The notes under the pieces are model-generated. The model worked only from the letters and a program-made list of their open reading frames with translations. It searched no databases and was not told where the DNA came from. Positions 9,072-17,183 of a stretch of 64,000 nucleotides of DNA are shown piece after piece. How positions within the stretch are numbered: position 1 is the first letter of the stretch; each line of letters opens with the position of its first letter. Source of the stretch: an uncultured Paracoccaceae bacterium (GTDB lineage Bacteria > Pseudomonadota > Alphaproteobacteria > Rhodobacterales > Rhodobacteraceae); contig CAMFGW010000005.1 of NCBI GenBank assembly GCA_945952025.1, positions 1 to 64,000 on the forward strand, read 5' to 3'. Position numbers and translations under genes: made by a program.

Positions 9072-10100
9072 TCAGTCCAGGAAATCCGCCCCCCGTGCCC
9101 GGCGGAGCGTCAGGCTGGGGCTTTGGCCGAAGCGGGCGGCGTAAAGGGCGGCGAAGCGGCCAAAATGCTGGAACCCCCAGCGCAGCGCCACGTCGGTGAC
9201 GGTCAGTCCGGGCGCCGCAGCCGTCAGGTCGCGGTGGGCGCGGCCCAGACGCTCGTCGCGCCAGAAGGCGAGCGGCGTCGTGCCCCGGAACGACCGGAAG
9301 GCGATCTGCAGGGCGCGGGGCGTGACGCCGGCAACTGCCGCCACCGCCTCGATCGTCAGGGGGTCCGACAGGTGCGCCATGATGAACTCTTCGGCGAGCC
9401 TCACCTGCCGCGGCACGGCGGCCGAGGCGCCGGAGCGGCCAAGGAGGCGCTGGTAATTGTGGCTGTGCGCCTCGATCAGGCCGGTCAGAATCGCGCTTTC
9501 GATCGACCGCGCCAGAAGGCCCCCCTGCCCGATCGGCGCGCGCCCCGCGTCGGCCTCTGCCACCAGATGGCGCACCAGATTGCCCAGCGCCGCGCCCGGC
9601 CCCCGCGTCAGGTCGAGCGCGCCGGTGAAGGTCAGCGGCCGGTCGGCGCGCCCGCCGATGGCCTGCGCCAGATGGTCCTGCATCGCCTGCCGGTCGATCT
9701 GCACCAGAAGCTGGGTGCAGCCCTCGCCCCAGATCATCACCGTCGGCAGGTGGGGGTTGAGGACCGAGGCCTGCCCCGGCACCGTCGCATAGCGGTCGGC
9801 GCCATTGGCGATCATCGCGGCGCCGGTCAGCGGGATCTGCAGCAGGTAGAACCGCTCAAGCTCGCCCGGCGCGATCAGGGTCTTCGATCCATAGTCGATG
9901 TAGTTCAGCGACAGACGCTCGCCCTTCAGATGGTGCTGGCGGGCGGAGAATCCAGCGTGGCCGCCGATGCTGTCCAGCCGGTGCGGGCAGAAGATGCGCG
10001 CGACCCTCTCGCGCGCCTCGTCCAGGTCGCGGGTCGCAAAGGTCTGGTAGGCGGCCAGGGGCGGCGCGGCAGGCGCGTCCCGCCCTGTCGTCGATGGCAT
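9072..10100 (-). CDS. AraC-family transcriptional regulator
   Basis: The 342-residue protein has an N-terminal AraC-binding (cupin-like) ligand domain, including RLSLNYIDYGSKTLIAPGELERFYLLQIPLTG. The C-terminal AraC DNA-binding domain carries two helix-turn-helix units (EEFIMAHLSDPLTIEAVAAV and LTVTDVALRWGFQHFGRFAA). The start ATG at 10100 is preceded by GGGAG at good spacing; the frame extends far upstream but into the divergent gene. It is transcribed away from the SDR/monooxygenase pair. Indole-oxidation (iif) clusters in Acinetobacter are also controlled by an AraC-type regulator, so control of the adjacent SDR-monooxygenase pair is a reasonable inference. A 20-bp-spaced direct repeat in the shared intergenic region is its likely operator. 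Confidence 0.88.
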   Translation of the reverse strand: MPSTTGRDAPAAPPLAAYQTFATRDLDEARERVARIFCPHRLDSIGGHAGFSARQHHLKGERLSLNYIDYGSKTLIAPGELERFYLLQIPLTGAAMIANGADRYATVPGQASVLNPHLPTVMIWGEGCTQLLVQIDRQAMQDHLAQAIGGRADRPLTFTGALDLTRGPGAALGNLVRHLVAEADAGRAPIGQGGLLARSIESAILTGLIEAHSHNYQRLLGRSGASAAVPRQVRLAEEFIMAHLSDPLTIEAVAAVAGVTPRALQIAFRSFRGTTPLAFWRDERLGRAHRDLTAAAPGLTVTDVALRWGFQHFGRFAALYAARFGQSPSLTLRRARGADFLD

Positions 10101-10180
10101 CGGGGCTCCCCCAGGTCGAGTGGACCTGCCGGCAAAGCTTAGCCGGCCCCCCTGCCCCTGTCGCGGATTTTTTCGTTTTC

Positions 10181-10207
10181 CGGATAGCGGCCGGGCGAAG
10201 CGGATAG
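10181..10207 (+). promoter_or_regulatory. Candidate AraC-type operator (direct repeat, 20-bp period)
   Basis: CGGATAG occurs at 10181-10187 and again at 10201-10207, exactly 20 bases apart, in the 160-base gap between the divergent AraC gene and the SDR gene. Tandem half-sites about two helical turns apart are characteristic of AraC-family binding. A weaker CGGAT lies at 10163. The repeats sit 54-80 bases upstream of the SDR start codon. Confidence 0.4.
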
Positions 10208-10260
10208 AACCGCCGCCCGGCCGGGCGCAGCCTTCCCCCCGCATAACGGGAGGGCGGAAC

Positions 10261-11037
10261 ATGCGCGGGTTGAAGGACAAGGTGGCCATCGTGCCGGGGG
10301 GCGCCACCAAGATCGGGCAGGCGATCGTGGATGCTTTCGCGGCGGCCGGAACCAAGGTGATGATCGCCGACATCAACGAAGAGGCGGGGCGCACGCTCGC
10401 GCGCGACGGCGTGGGCTTCTGCCGCTGCGACCTGAGGTCGGACGAGGATATCGCGGGCCTTTGCGCCCAGACGCGCGACAGGTTCGGGCGCATCGACTTC
10501 CTGGTGAACGTGGCCGCAAGCTATCTGGACAATGCCGCCGCCTCGACCCGGGCCGAGTGGCTGGAAAGCTTCGACGTGAATGTCGTAGGCTCGGTCATGC
10601 TGATGCAGGCCGCGCGTGCGGACCTTGCCAAGAACCGGGGCGCCATCGTCAACTTCGGCTCGATCTCGAGCCGGGTGGCGCAGACCGGGCGCTGGCTCTA
10701 CCCGGTGTCGAAGGCCGCGATCCTGCAACTGACGCGCAATCAGGCGATGGACCTGGCGCCCGACGGCATCCGGGTGAATGCGGTGTCGCCGGGCTGGACC
10801 TGGTCGAACATCATGGACCAGCTGACCCACGGCGACCGCGCCAAGACCGACCGGGTCGCGGCGCCCTTCCACCTGATGGGCCGCGTCGCGAACCCCGCGG
10901 AAATCGCGTCGGCGGTCCTGTTCCTGTGCTCGGACGAGGCGTCGTTCATCACCGGGACCGACCTGTGCGTCGATGGCGGCTATACGGCGATGGGGCCGGA
11001 GCAGGCCAAGCCGGCCATCCCGCTTCTGATGGAATAA
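10261..11037 (+). CDS. SDR family oxidoreductase, linked to indole/styrene monooxygenase
   Basis: A 258-residue classical short-chain dehydrogenase. The nucleotide-binding glycine motif is slightly divergent (VPGGATKIGQA, 11-21). N-V-A replaces the usual NNAG (VNVAASY), and the catalytic set is Ser134, Tyr147 and Lys151 (YPVSK). The C-terminus ends with the family hallmark ITGTDLCVDGGYT. The ATG at 10261 follows GGGAGGG. It forms an operon with the monooxygenase 26 bases downstream. In indole-degrading iif clusters an SDR acts on the dihydrodiol or hydroxyindoline formed by the StyA-like oxygenase. The same role is inferred here from the neighbourhood, not shown by the sequence. Confidence 0.88.
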   Translation: MRGLKDKVAIVPGGATKIGQAIVDAFAAAGTKVMIADINEEAGRTLARDGVGFCRCDLRSDEDIAGLCAQTRDRFGRIDFLVNVAASYLDNAAASTRAEWLESFDVNVVGSVMLMQAARADLAKNRGAIVNFGSISSRVAQTGRWLYPVSKAAILQLTRNQAMDLAPDGIRVNAVSPGWTWSNIMDQLTHGDRAKTDRVAAPFHLMGRVANPAEIASAVLFLCSDEASFITGTDLCVDGGYTAMGPEQAKPAIPLLME

Positions 11038-11063
11038 TCACGATAAATCAGGGAGTTCGACTT

Positions 11064-12290
11064 ATGAGAAAGTTCACGATCGTCGGCGGGGGCCAGTCCG
11101 GCCTGATGCTCGCCATCGGTCTTCTGAAGGCCGGCCATCAGGTCCGTGTCGTCCAGAACCGCACGGCGGAAGAGATCGAGAAGGGCCGCGTCCTGTCGTC
11201 CCAGTGCATGTTCCACACCTCGGTCCAGAACGAGCGCGACCTGGGGATCGACTTTTGGTCCGGCAGCTGCCCGCCGGTGCAGGGGATCGGCTTCACCGTC
11301 CCCGCACCGGACGGGACGAAGGCGCTCGCCTGGTCGGCGCGGCTGGACGACAATGCCTATGCGGTCGACCAGCGGGTGAAGATGCCGGTCTGGCTTTCCG
11401 AGTTCGAAAAGCTGGGCGGCAAGCTGGTCATCAAGGATGCGGGCGTGTCGGACCTTGAGCTTTATGCGCGCGAGGATGACCTGGTGATCGTCGCCTCGGG
11501 CAAGGGCGAGATCGGCGCGCTATTCGAACGTGATGCGGAAAAGTCGCCCTACGACAAGCCGATGCGGGCGCTGGCGCTGACCTATGTCAAGAACATGGTC
11601 CCGCGGCCCGACTATTCGGCCGTCAACTTCAACCTCATTCCTGGTGTCGGCGAATATTTCGTCTTTCCGTCGCTGACCACCACCGGCCCGTGCGAAATCA
11701 TGGTGCTGGAAGGCATCCCCGGCGGCCCGATGGACTGCTGGGGCGACGTGAAGACGCCGGCGCAACACCTTGCGCGGTCGAAGGAAATCCTCAAGACCTT
11801 CCTGCCCTGGGAATATGAACGTTCGAAGGATTGCGAGTTGACGGACGACAACGGCATCCTGGCCGGTCGCTTCGCGCCAACGATCCGCAAGCCGGTCGCC
11901 ACGCTGCCCTCGGGCCGCAAGGTGCTGGGCGTCGGCGATGCGGTCTGCCTGAACGACCCGATCACCGGCCAGGGGTCGAACAATGCCTCGAAGGGCGCGA
12001 CGATCTACCTGAAGTCGATCCTGGCGCGGGGCGACCAGCCCTTCGATCAGGCCTGGATGCAGGGAACGTTCGACCAGTTCTGGGACTATGCAAGCTGGGT
12101 CGTGGGCTGGACCAACGCCATGCTGCTGCCGCCCGCGCCCCATGTGCTGGAGCTGATGGGCAACGCGCAGGGGCTGCCGACGCTGGCTCACCGGATCGCC
12201 AACGGCTTCAACGATCCGCGCGACTATTTCCCCTGGTTCGCCGACCCGGCCGCCGCGCACATCTATTTGGACGAGCTTCGGGCCGCCTGA
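11064..12290 (+). CDS. Styrene/indole monooxygenase oxygenase subunit (StyA-like)
   Basis: A two-component FAD monooxygenase of 408 residues (StyA is about 415). The N-terminal FAD-binding motif is IVGGGQSGLMLAIGLLKAGH (5-24), followed by the family segment SSQCMFHTSVQNERDLGIDFW. A later motif GDAVCLNDPITGQGSNNASKGA is typical of StyA/IndA. These enzymes epoxidise or hydroxylate styrene or indole using FADH2 from a separate NADH-flavin reductase. No such reductase is encoded in this window, so it must be supplied from elsewhere. GGGAG lies 13 bases before the ATG. The gene is downstream of, and probably cotranscribed with, the SDR. Indole is the more likely substrate given the IorAB and isatin-hydrolase-like neighbours, but that is inference. 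Confidence 0.88.
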   Translation: MRKFTIVGGGQSGLMLAIGLLKAGHQVRVVQNRTAEEIEKGRVLSSQCMFHTSVQNERDLGIDFWSGSCPPVQGIGFTVPAPDGTKALAWSARLDDNAYAVDQRVKMPVWLSEFEKLGGKLVIKDAGVSDLELYAREDDLVIVASGKGEIGALFERDAEKSPYDKPMRALALTYVKNMVPRPDYSAVNFNLIPGVGEYFVFPSLTTTGPCEIMVLEGIPGGPMDCWGDVKTPAQHLARSKEILKTFLPWEYERSKDCELTDDNGILAGRFAPTIRKPVATLPSGRKVLGVGDAVCLNDPITGQGSNNASKGATIYLKSILARGDQPFDQAWMQGTFDQFWDYASWVVGWTNAMLLPPAPHVLELMGNAQGLPTLAHRIANGFNDPRDYFPWFADPAAAHIYLDELRAA

Positions 12291-12308
12291 GGCGGTCACG
12301 CCCGAGCG

Positions 12309-12334
12309 AAAGGGGCCGGGAAACCGGCCCCTTT
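12309..12334. terminator. Bidirectional hairpin terminator
   Basis: A perfect 11-bp stem AAAGGGGCCGG / CCGGCCCCTTT closed by a GAAA tetraloop lies in the 57-base gap between the convergent monooxygenase and iorB genes. It has A-tract and T-tract ends on both strands, so it can terminate transcription from either side. Confidence 0.8.
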
Positions 12335-12347
12335 GTCATCTGCGCCG

Positions 12348-13907
12348 TCAGGCGAAGGTCCGCACGGTGGCAATCGCGCCGTCAAGCGCCTTGCCCTCTT
12401 CATCCATCAGCGCGGCCTCGCGCAACCGGCGCAGCCAGTCGGCGGCATCGGCGCGGCCGCGCAGCACGGGAACCATGCCCATCACCCGGTCGAACTTGCC
12501 GAGCCCGCGGGTGTGCGTGTCCGAATAGCCCTTGATGAGCCGGCGGCAGCGGATCATCTCGACCGCGAGCGCATAGTCCGCCGGCGCTTCGGCCAGCGAC
12601 AGGGCGAGCCAGTCCTCGAGGTGCGCCACCTCTTGCGCGTGGCGCAGCGTCTTCAGCCGCCAGCCGCGCATGCCGCCCAGGAACCAAAGCGTCAGGAAGG
12701 GCAGCATCCGGTGCGTCCGTATCCGCCGGCCCTTGTCGAACCAGCGGTCGAGCTGGGCCATGCGCTTTGGGTCCCCTTGCCAGCGCGCGCCCATGCGGGC
12801 GGGCATCATCCCGGCGACTTCCTGCGCGCGCGGGTGGAAGAACTCGGTCAGGGCCAGAAGCCGCTTGTCGTCCTTCACCCCCATCTCGCCCTTGATGCGG
12901 GCGAAGCGGGAGGCGCGGGTCTTCAGGTCGGCCACGCGGATGATGTCGTCGTAAGCCATTGCGTTCGCGATATATTTCGCGGCCTCGCGGGTCAGCGCCC
13001 AGTCCTGCGCGGCGCTGTCTGCAGCCTGAACCCGCGCCAGGCGGTCGAGGTAAAGCCCGCCATAGGCCGGGTCCTGGAAATCCACCACCTTCTGCAATCC
13101 CGCCCGCGCCATGTCGCGCACGGGCTCGGGCAAGGCAGTCAGCCGGGCCTGAAGCGCGGCCCAGGCGCCGGCCAGGCGCAGGGGGACGTCCGGGGCCACT
13201 GCACCCGCGCCGCCCTTGGCCACATAGGCCGGGGTCGAGCCCGCTTCGGCCAGGTCGGCCGCCGCATTGAAGGCGCGGAGCGAGGCGTCGACCCCCTTGC
13301 CGCCCGCGCGGATCGCAGCCTCGAAGGCAGACCGCGGGAAGGGAAGCGCGCCCGAACCGGCCAGCGCGCCGAAAAGGCTCGCGGAAATCACGCTGCCGTT
13401 TTCGATCGCGACCCGGTCCATGTCGAAGAGGACCGACTGTTTGGCCGCCACGCCAATCGCCGCCCGCACCTCGTCCGCGTTCGCGATCCCGTCGCCGGGC
13501 ACCATCTTTTCGGACACGGCGAGCGCGCGGTGGGTCGAGGCGATCAGCACCGTGCGGTCGGGGGTGACGAAGCCGCGCAGGATCGCGCGGCCCGCCTCCA
13601 TCATCTCGGCCGCGACCATGATGTCGACATCGCCGGCCGCCGGCATCAGCGAAAAGACCGGCGCGCGGTCGGACCTGGGCGCCATCTCGATATAATAGAC
13701 CGTCGCCCCCGTCCGCTGCGCGACCCCGGCGACCGAGGTCGCCTGTGCCACATAGCCGTTCGCGCGGGCCAGCGCCTCGATCCAGCCGCCAAGGACGCCG
13801 CCCCCCTGCCCGCCGACGGCAAGGACGGCAAGCTTGATGATGTCGCCCAGCCGTTCGTCACGGACGTTGTCGCTCAGGCGGGGCGCGAGGCTTTCCTGGA
13901 TGGTCAT
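12348..13907 (-). CDS. iorB: Indolepyruvate oxidoreductase, beta subunit (long form)
   Basis: A 519-residue protein. The first ~190 residues are the gamma/POR-type domain of 2-oxoacid:ferredoxin oxidoreductases (KLAVLAVGGQGGGVLGGWIEALA, then the segment GDVDIMVAAEMMEAGRAILRG). Archaeal IorB stops there. This one carries a long C-terminal extension, as in proteobacterial IorB-family proteins with a domain of unknown function. With IorA it would convert aryl pyruvates to aryl-acetyl-CoA, reducing ferredoxin. The start ATG at 13907 overlaps the iorA stop by four bases, so the subunits are coupled. It is the last gene of a six-gene minus-strand operon. Confidence 0.85.
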   Translation of the reverse strand: MTIQESLAPRLSDNVRDERLGDIIKLAVLAVGGQGGGVLGGWIEALARANGYVAQATSVAGVAQRTGATVYYIEMAPRSDRAPVFSLMPAAGDVDIMVAAEMMEAGRAILRGFVTPDRTVLIASTHRALAVSEKMVPGDGIANADEVRAAIGVAAKQSVLFDMDRVAIENGSVISASLFGALAGSGALPFPRSAFEAAIRAGGKGVDASLRAFNAAADLAEAGSTPAYVAKGGAGAVAPDVPLRLAGAWAALQARLTALPEPVRDMARAGLQKVVDFQDPAYGGLYLDRLARVQAADSAAQDWALTREAAKYIANAMAYDDIIRVADLKTRASRFARIKGEMGVKDDKRLLALTEFFHPRAQEVAGMMPARMGARWQGDPKRMAQLDRWFDKGRRIRTHRMLPFLTLWFLGGMRGWRLKTLRHAQEVAHLEDWLALSLAEAPADYALAVEMIRCRRLIKGYSDTHTRGLGKFDRVMGMVPVLRGRADAADWLRRLREAALMDEEGKALDGAIATVRTFA

Positions 13908-16054
13908 GCGGCCTCTCCGTCGAACGAAAGCCGTCCGGCGGCGCGGCGGTTCATGAGCCAGCCGATCACCCGGGCGGTCATGCGCGCCCACCAGCCTTCG
14001 GCGCCGCCCGGATTGTGGATCACGTCGGCGCGGTAGAAGCTGGGGCAAAGGACGGCGGCATCCGCCACCTCGCCGCAGTTGCCGCAGCCGACGCAGCTCT
14101 GGTCGATCGAGGCGACCGGGTCGTCGCGCAGGGGGTCGTCGAGCCGTTTCAGGCCCAGCGACGGGCAGCCCGACAGGCGGATGCAGGCGTGATCGCCGGT
14201 GCAGATCGCCTCATCGACGCCAAAGCGCGGCACCTCGACGCGGGCGCCGTCCTTGATCGCCTTGGCCGCCAGCGGCTTTTCGCGGCGCTGGCGGTTCAGC
14301 ATGCATTCGGACGATGCGACGATGACGCGCGGGCCAGGCGCGTCGGTGGTCAGCGCCTCGCGCAGCGTGTCGCGCATGCGGGCCACGTCATAGGTGCGGT
14401 CGATCTGCCGGATCCAGGGCACGCCGATCCCCTTCAGCGCGCGCGAGATCGGGTGGTGGGTCGACTTCGTCGGATTGTCAGCGCGCGAGGACAGCACATC
14501 CTGCCCGCCGGTCGCCGCCGAATAGTAGTTGTCGACGATGATCGCGACCCCGTCGGACTTGTTGAAGACCATGTTGCCGATCGAGGACGAGAGCCCGTTG
14601 TGCCAGAACCCCCCGTCGCCAACGATCGAGATCGGCCGCCGCTCGCCGCCGCCGTCGAAGGCCGCGTTCGAGGCGGGGCCGAGCCCGTAGCCCATGGTCG
14701 AGCCGCCGATCTCGAACGGTGGCAGCGTGGCGAAGAGGTGGCAGCCGATGTCGGCGGTGATCTGGTGGCGGCCGAGTTCCTTTTCGACCAGCTTCATGGC
14801 GGCGAAGATGGGCCGTTCGGGGCAACCCGTGCAGAAGCCCGGCGGCCGGATCGGCACGGTTTTCGACAGGTCCGGGATTGCGGGCGCCGCCGCGTTCGGG
14901 GCCAGCACCTGTGCCGGCAGAAGGTCGGGTGCGTTCTGCCGAAGGAAGGCGCCGATCGCTTCGAGCATCACCTGCCCGGTATATTCGCCGGCCATCGGGA
15001 AGGTGTCCTTGCCGTGCAGCTTGACCGGCAGGCCCGCGCGCAGAAGGATGGTACTGAGGCCCTGTTCGATGAATTCGGGCTGACCTTCCTCGACGATCAG
15101 GACGGACTTCTTGTCTTTGCAGAATTTCAGAAATTCCTGATCTGCAATGGGATAGGTGACGTTCATCACGTAAAGTGGCACGTCAGTGTCGCCATGCAAG
15201 TTGGCAAGGCCCAGCCGCTGAAGGGCGCGGATGACCCCGTTATACATGCCGCCCTGCAGGACGATGCCCACCTTGCCGTCTGCGGGGCCGAAGAGTTCGT
15301 TCAGCCCATGTTCGGTGATGAAGCGCTGTGCTGCGGGCCAGCGGTTCTTGATCTTGTCCTGTTCGTGGGCATAGGACATCGGCGGCAGCACAACGCGCGA
15401 GAAGTCGCGCCTGGGGTCGGACAGGGCCTCGCGCACCGTCAGGGGCGGGCGCTTGTTGTCACGGGTGGCGAAGCTGCCGGTGACGTGGCAGGACCGGATG
15501 CGGACCATCAGCATCACGGGCGTGTTCGTCGCCTCGGACAGTTCGAACCCGTCGCCCACCGCCTTGACGATCGAGGGCAGGTTCGGGCGTGGGTCCAGAA
15601 GCCAGAACTGCGACTTCATCGCGAAGGCGTGGCTGCGTTCCTGCATGATCGAGGAGCCTTCGCCGTAATCCTCGCCCACGATCACCAGCGCGCCGCCGTT
15701 GACGCCCGACGAGGCGAGGTTCGCCAGCGCGTCCGAGGCGACGTTGACCCCGACCGAGCCCTTGAAGGTCACGGCGCCGCGGATCGGATAGTGGACCGAG
15801 GCGGCCAGCATCGCCGCTGCCGCCGCCTCGTTCGCGTTCGCCTCGAAGCGCACGCCCAATTCGCCCATCAGGTCCTGGGCATCGGCAAGAACGTCCATCA
15901 GGTGCGAGATCGGGGCCCCCTGGTAGCCGCCGACATAGCCCACGCCATTTTCCAGCAAAGCCTTTGTAATCGCGAGGATTCCCTCGCCGGTGAAGGTCTG
16001 GCCGTCACCCAGCCGAAGATCCTCGACCTCTGCCTTGAAGGACCGTTCTGCCAT
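13904..16054 (-). CDS. iorA: Indolepyruvate ferredoxin oxidoreductase, alpha subunit
   Basis: A 716-residue subunit. The N-terminal pyrimidine-binding domain has YQGAPISHLMDVLADA. The TPP-binding domain includes CTGCPERPIFAAMK and GDGGFWHNGLSSSIGN. The C-terminal ferredoxin domain has two Cys clusters, CTGDHACIRLSGCPS and CVGCGNCGEVADAAVLCP, for 4Fe-4S centres. The reaction is aryl pyruvate + CoA + oxidised ferredoxin to aryl-acetyl-CoA + CO2. The first cluster is spaced differently from the classic CxxCxxC pattern. The gene starts nine bases after the VOC gene and is coupled to iorB. Whether the true substrate is indolepyruvate or another aryl 2-oxoacid cannot be told from sequence. Confidence 0.92.
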   Translation of the reverse strand: MAERSFKAEVEDLRLGDGQTFTGEGILAITKALLENGVGYVGGYQGAPISHLMDVLADAQDLMGELGVRFEANANEAAAAAMLAASVHYPIRGAVTFKGSVGVNVASDALANLASSGVNGGALVIVGEDYGEGSSIMQERSHAFAMKSQFWLLDPRPNLPSIVKAVGDGFELSEATNTPVMLMVRIRSCHVTGSFATRDNKRPPLTVREALSDPRRDFSRVVLPPMSYAHEQDKIKNRWPAAQRFITEHGLNELFGPADGKVGIVLQGGMYNGVIRALQRLGLANLHGDTDVPLYVMNVTYPIADQEFLKFCKDKKSVLIVEEGQPEFIEQGLSTILLRAGLPVKLHGKDTFPMAGEYTGQVMLEAIGAFLRQNAPDLLPAQVLAPNAAAPAIPDLSKTVPIRPPGFCTGCPERPIFAAMKLVEKELGRHQITADIGCHLFATLPPFEIGGSTMGYGLGPASNAAFDGGGERRPISIVGDGGFWHNGLSSSIGNMVFNKSDGVAIIVDNYYSAATGGQDVLSSRADNPTKSTHHPISRALKGIGVPWIRQIDRTYDVARMRDTLREALTTDAPGPRVIVASSECMLNRQRREKPLAAKAIKDGARVEVPRFGVDEAICTGDHACIRLSGCPSLGLKRLDDPLRDDPVASIDQSCVGCGNCGEVADAAVLCPSFYRADVIHNPGGAEGWWARMTARVIGWLMNRRAAGRLSFDGEAA

Positions 16055-16063
16055 GCTTGCCCC

Positions 16064-16648
16064 CTATTTGCCGGGTTCCGTGTTCGACCAGAGCACGGGT
16101 CCGCCGTCCTTTTCGTAGGCCATGCCGTCCGGGAACGAGATCGCCTCGAGTTGCAGGCCCCAGGGGGCCGAGAAATACAGGATCGACTGGCCCGCCGCCG
16201 GGCCTTCCTTGACCGGGATCGGACCCATGTTGGTCTTGACCCCCTTCTCTTTCAGATAGGCGGCCGCCTTGTTGATGTCATCGACGTAGAAGGCGATGTG
16301 ATGGCCGCCCACGTCGCTGTTCTTGACCGCCACCGTCTGCTGGTCGGGCGCCTCGTACTTGAACAGCTCGATGTTCGAGCCGAAGCCGCAGCGCAGCATG
16401 GTGATCTGGTCGATGACGGTGCGGGGGTTCACGTCCAGCACGTCCCGCATGAAGGTGCCCTTGTCATCCTTGAAGGGCCCGAAAGTCATGGCCTTTTCGC
16501 AGCCCATCACGTCGGTGAAGAAGCTGATCGCCTGGTCGATGTCTGGCACCGTCAGGCCAATGTGGTTGACGCCCCGCATGCCCGGAAGCGTGTCCGCCAC
16601 CGCCGGGACCGCCGCGCAAAGCGCAAGTGCCATAGCCAGTCTTTTCAT
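16064..16648 (-). CDS. Exported VOC (glyoxalase/dioxygenase-fold) protein
   Basis: A 194-residue protein with a Sec-type signal peptide (KRLAMALALCAAVPAVA, cleavage near residue 19). It is followed by one vicinal-oxygen-chelate domain: VNHIGLTVPDIDQAISFFTDV, IELFKYE, GGHHIAFYVDDINKAAAYL and APWGLQLEAISFP. The His of NHIGL, the Glu in IELF and the HHIAF His resemble the VOC metal ligands. Most VOC enzymes are cytosolic, so an exported one in a catabolic operon is unusual. It could act on, or bind, an aromatic compound in the periplasm. It lies 9 bases upstream of iorA and 55 bases downstream of the MarR gene. Confidence 0.8.
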   Translation of the reverse strand: MKRLAMALALCAAVPAVADTLPGMRGVNHIGLTVPDIDQAISFFTDVMGCEKAMTFGPFKDDKGTFMRDVLDVNPRTVIDQITMLRCGFGSNIELFKYEAPDQQTVAVKNSDVGGHHIAFYVDDINKAAAYLKEKGVKTNMGPIPVKEGPAAGQSILYFSAPWGLQLEAISFPDGMAYEKDGGPVLWSNTEPGK

Positions 16649-16703
16649 TCCGTCCTCCCATTTGGCGGGCCTGATCGTTCCCGCTCCCTTCGTTTCCGCA
16701 CTT

Positions 16704-17183
16704 TCAGAAATCGTGTTTTCGGATATTGGTGTGGACCTTCTTCAAGGTCGCCAGGAAAGCGTGGCGCTCATCCTCGTCGATGCCGCGGAACATCCGGCCA
16801 TAGGTTTCGGCCATGTGGGGCCAGAGAACCTCGAACGTCGCCCGGCCGGTGTTGCTCAGGAAGACGCGGGTGGCGCGGCTGTCGTCAGGGTCGGCCTCGC
16901 GGCGGACCAGCCCGTCGGCCTGCATCGCGTCAAGCGCGCGGCTGAGCGTCGATTGTTCGGTGATCGCATGGACCGCAAGCTGGCTGATGAGCAGCCCGTC
17001 CATCACCGACAGGACCGCGAGTACCCGCATCTTCGGCGTGGTCAGGCCGAGCTTTGCCATCTCGGCCCGGATCGAGGCGTTGTAGCGGCCCATCACCCGG
17101 TTCATCAGGTAGGGCTCGTAATTGCCAAGCCCGATCTCTCCGAGCCGGGGCGGGGTCGTGTTGGGGGCGCGGCCGTCCTTCAT
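16704..17183 (-). CDS. MarR-family transcriptional regulator
   Basis: A 159-residue winged-helix regulator. The core reads TTPKMRVLAVLSVMDGLLIS, ITEQSTLSRALDAMQADGLVRR (recognition helix) and EADPDDSRATRVFLSNTG (wing with the conserved D-x-R). MarR proteins are dimeric repressors released by aromatic ligands. The start ATG at 17183 overlaps the stop of the upstream oxidoreductase by four bases, so it is embedded in the catabolic operon. The perfect palindrome ATTTGCAAAT in the divergent promoter region near 19.63 kb is the best candidate for its operator, implying autoregulation and control of both divergent operons. Confidence 0.88.
   Translation of the reverse strand: MKDGRAPNTTPPRLGEIGLGNYEPYLMNRVMGRYNASIRAEMAKLGLTTPKMRVLAVLSVMDGLLISQLAVHAITEQSTLSRALDAMQADGLVRREADPDDSRATRVFLSNTGRATFEVLWPHMAETYGRMFRGIDEDERHAFLATLKKVHTNIRKHDF

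Noticed and set aside
10120-10260. Upstream ATG (10120) as start of the SDR gene
   Set aside because: The extra 47 residues are low-complexity Pro/Arg sequence. The ATG at 10261 has a good ribosome-binding site and places the Rossmann motif at the N-terminus.
14015-16945. Very long open frames opposite real genes, such as plus-strand 14015-16945 (976 codons) and minus-strand 2496-3962, 4056-5390 and 939-type antisense frames over most genes
   Set aside because: They are Arg/His/Gly-rich, show no family motifs, and lie antisense to well-supported genes; high third-position GC removes stop codons from these frames.
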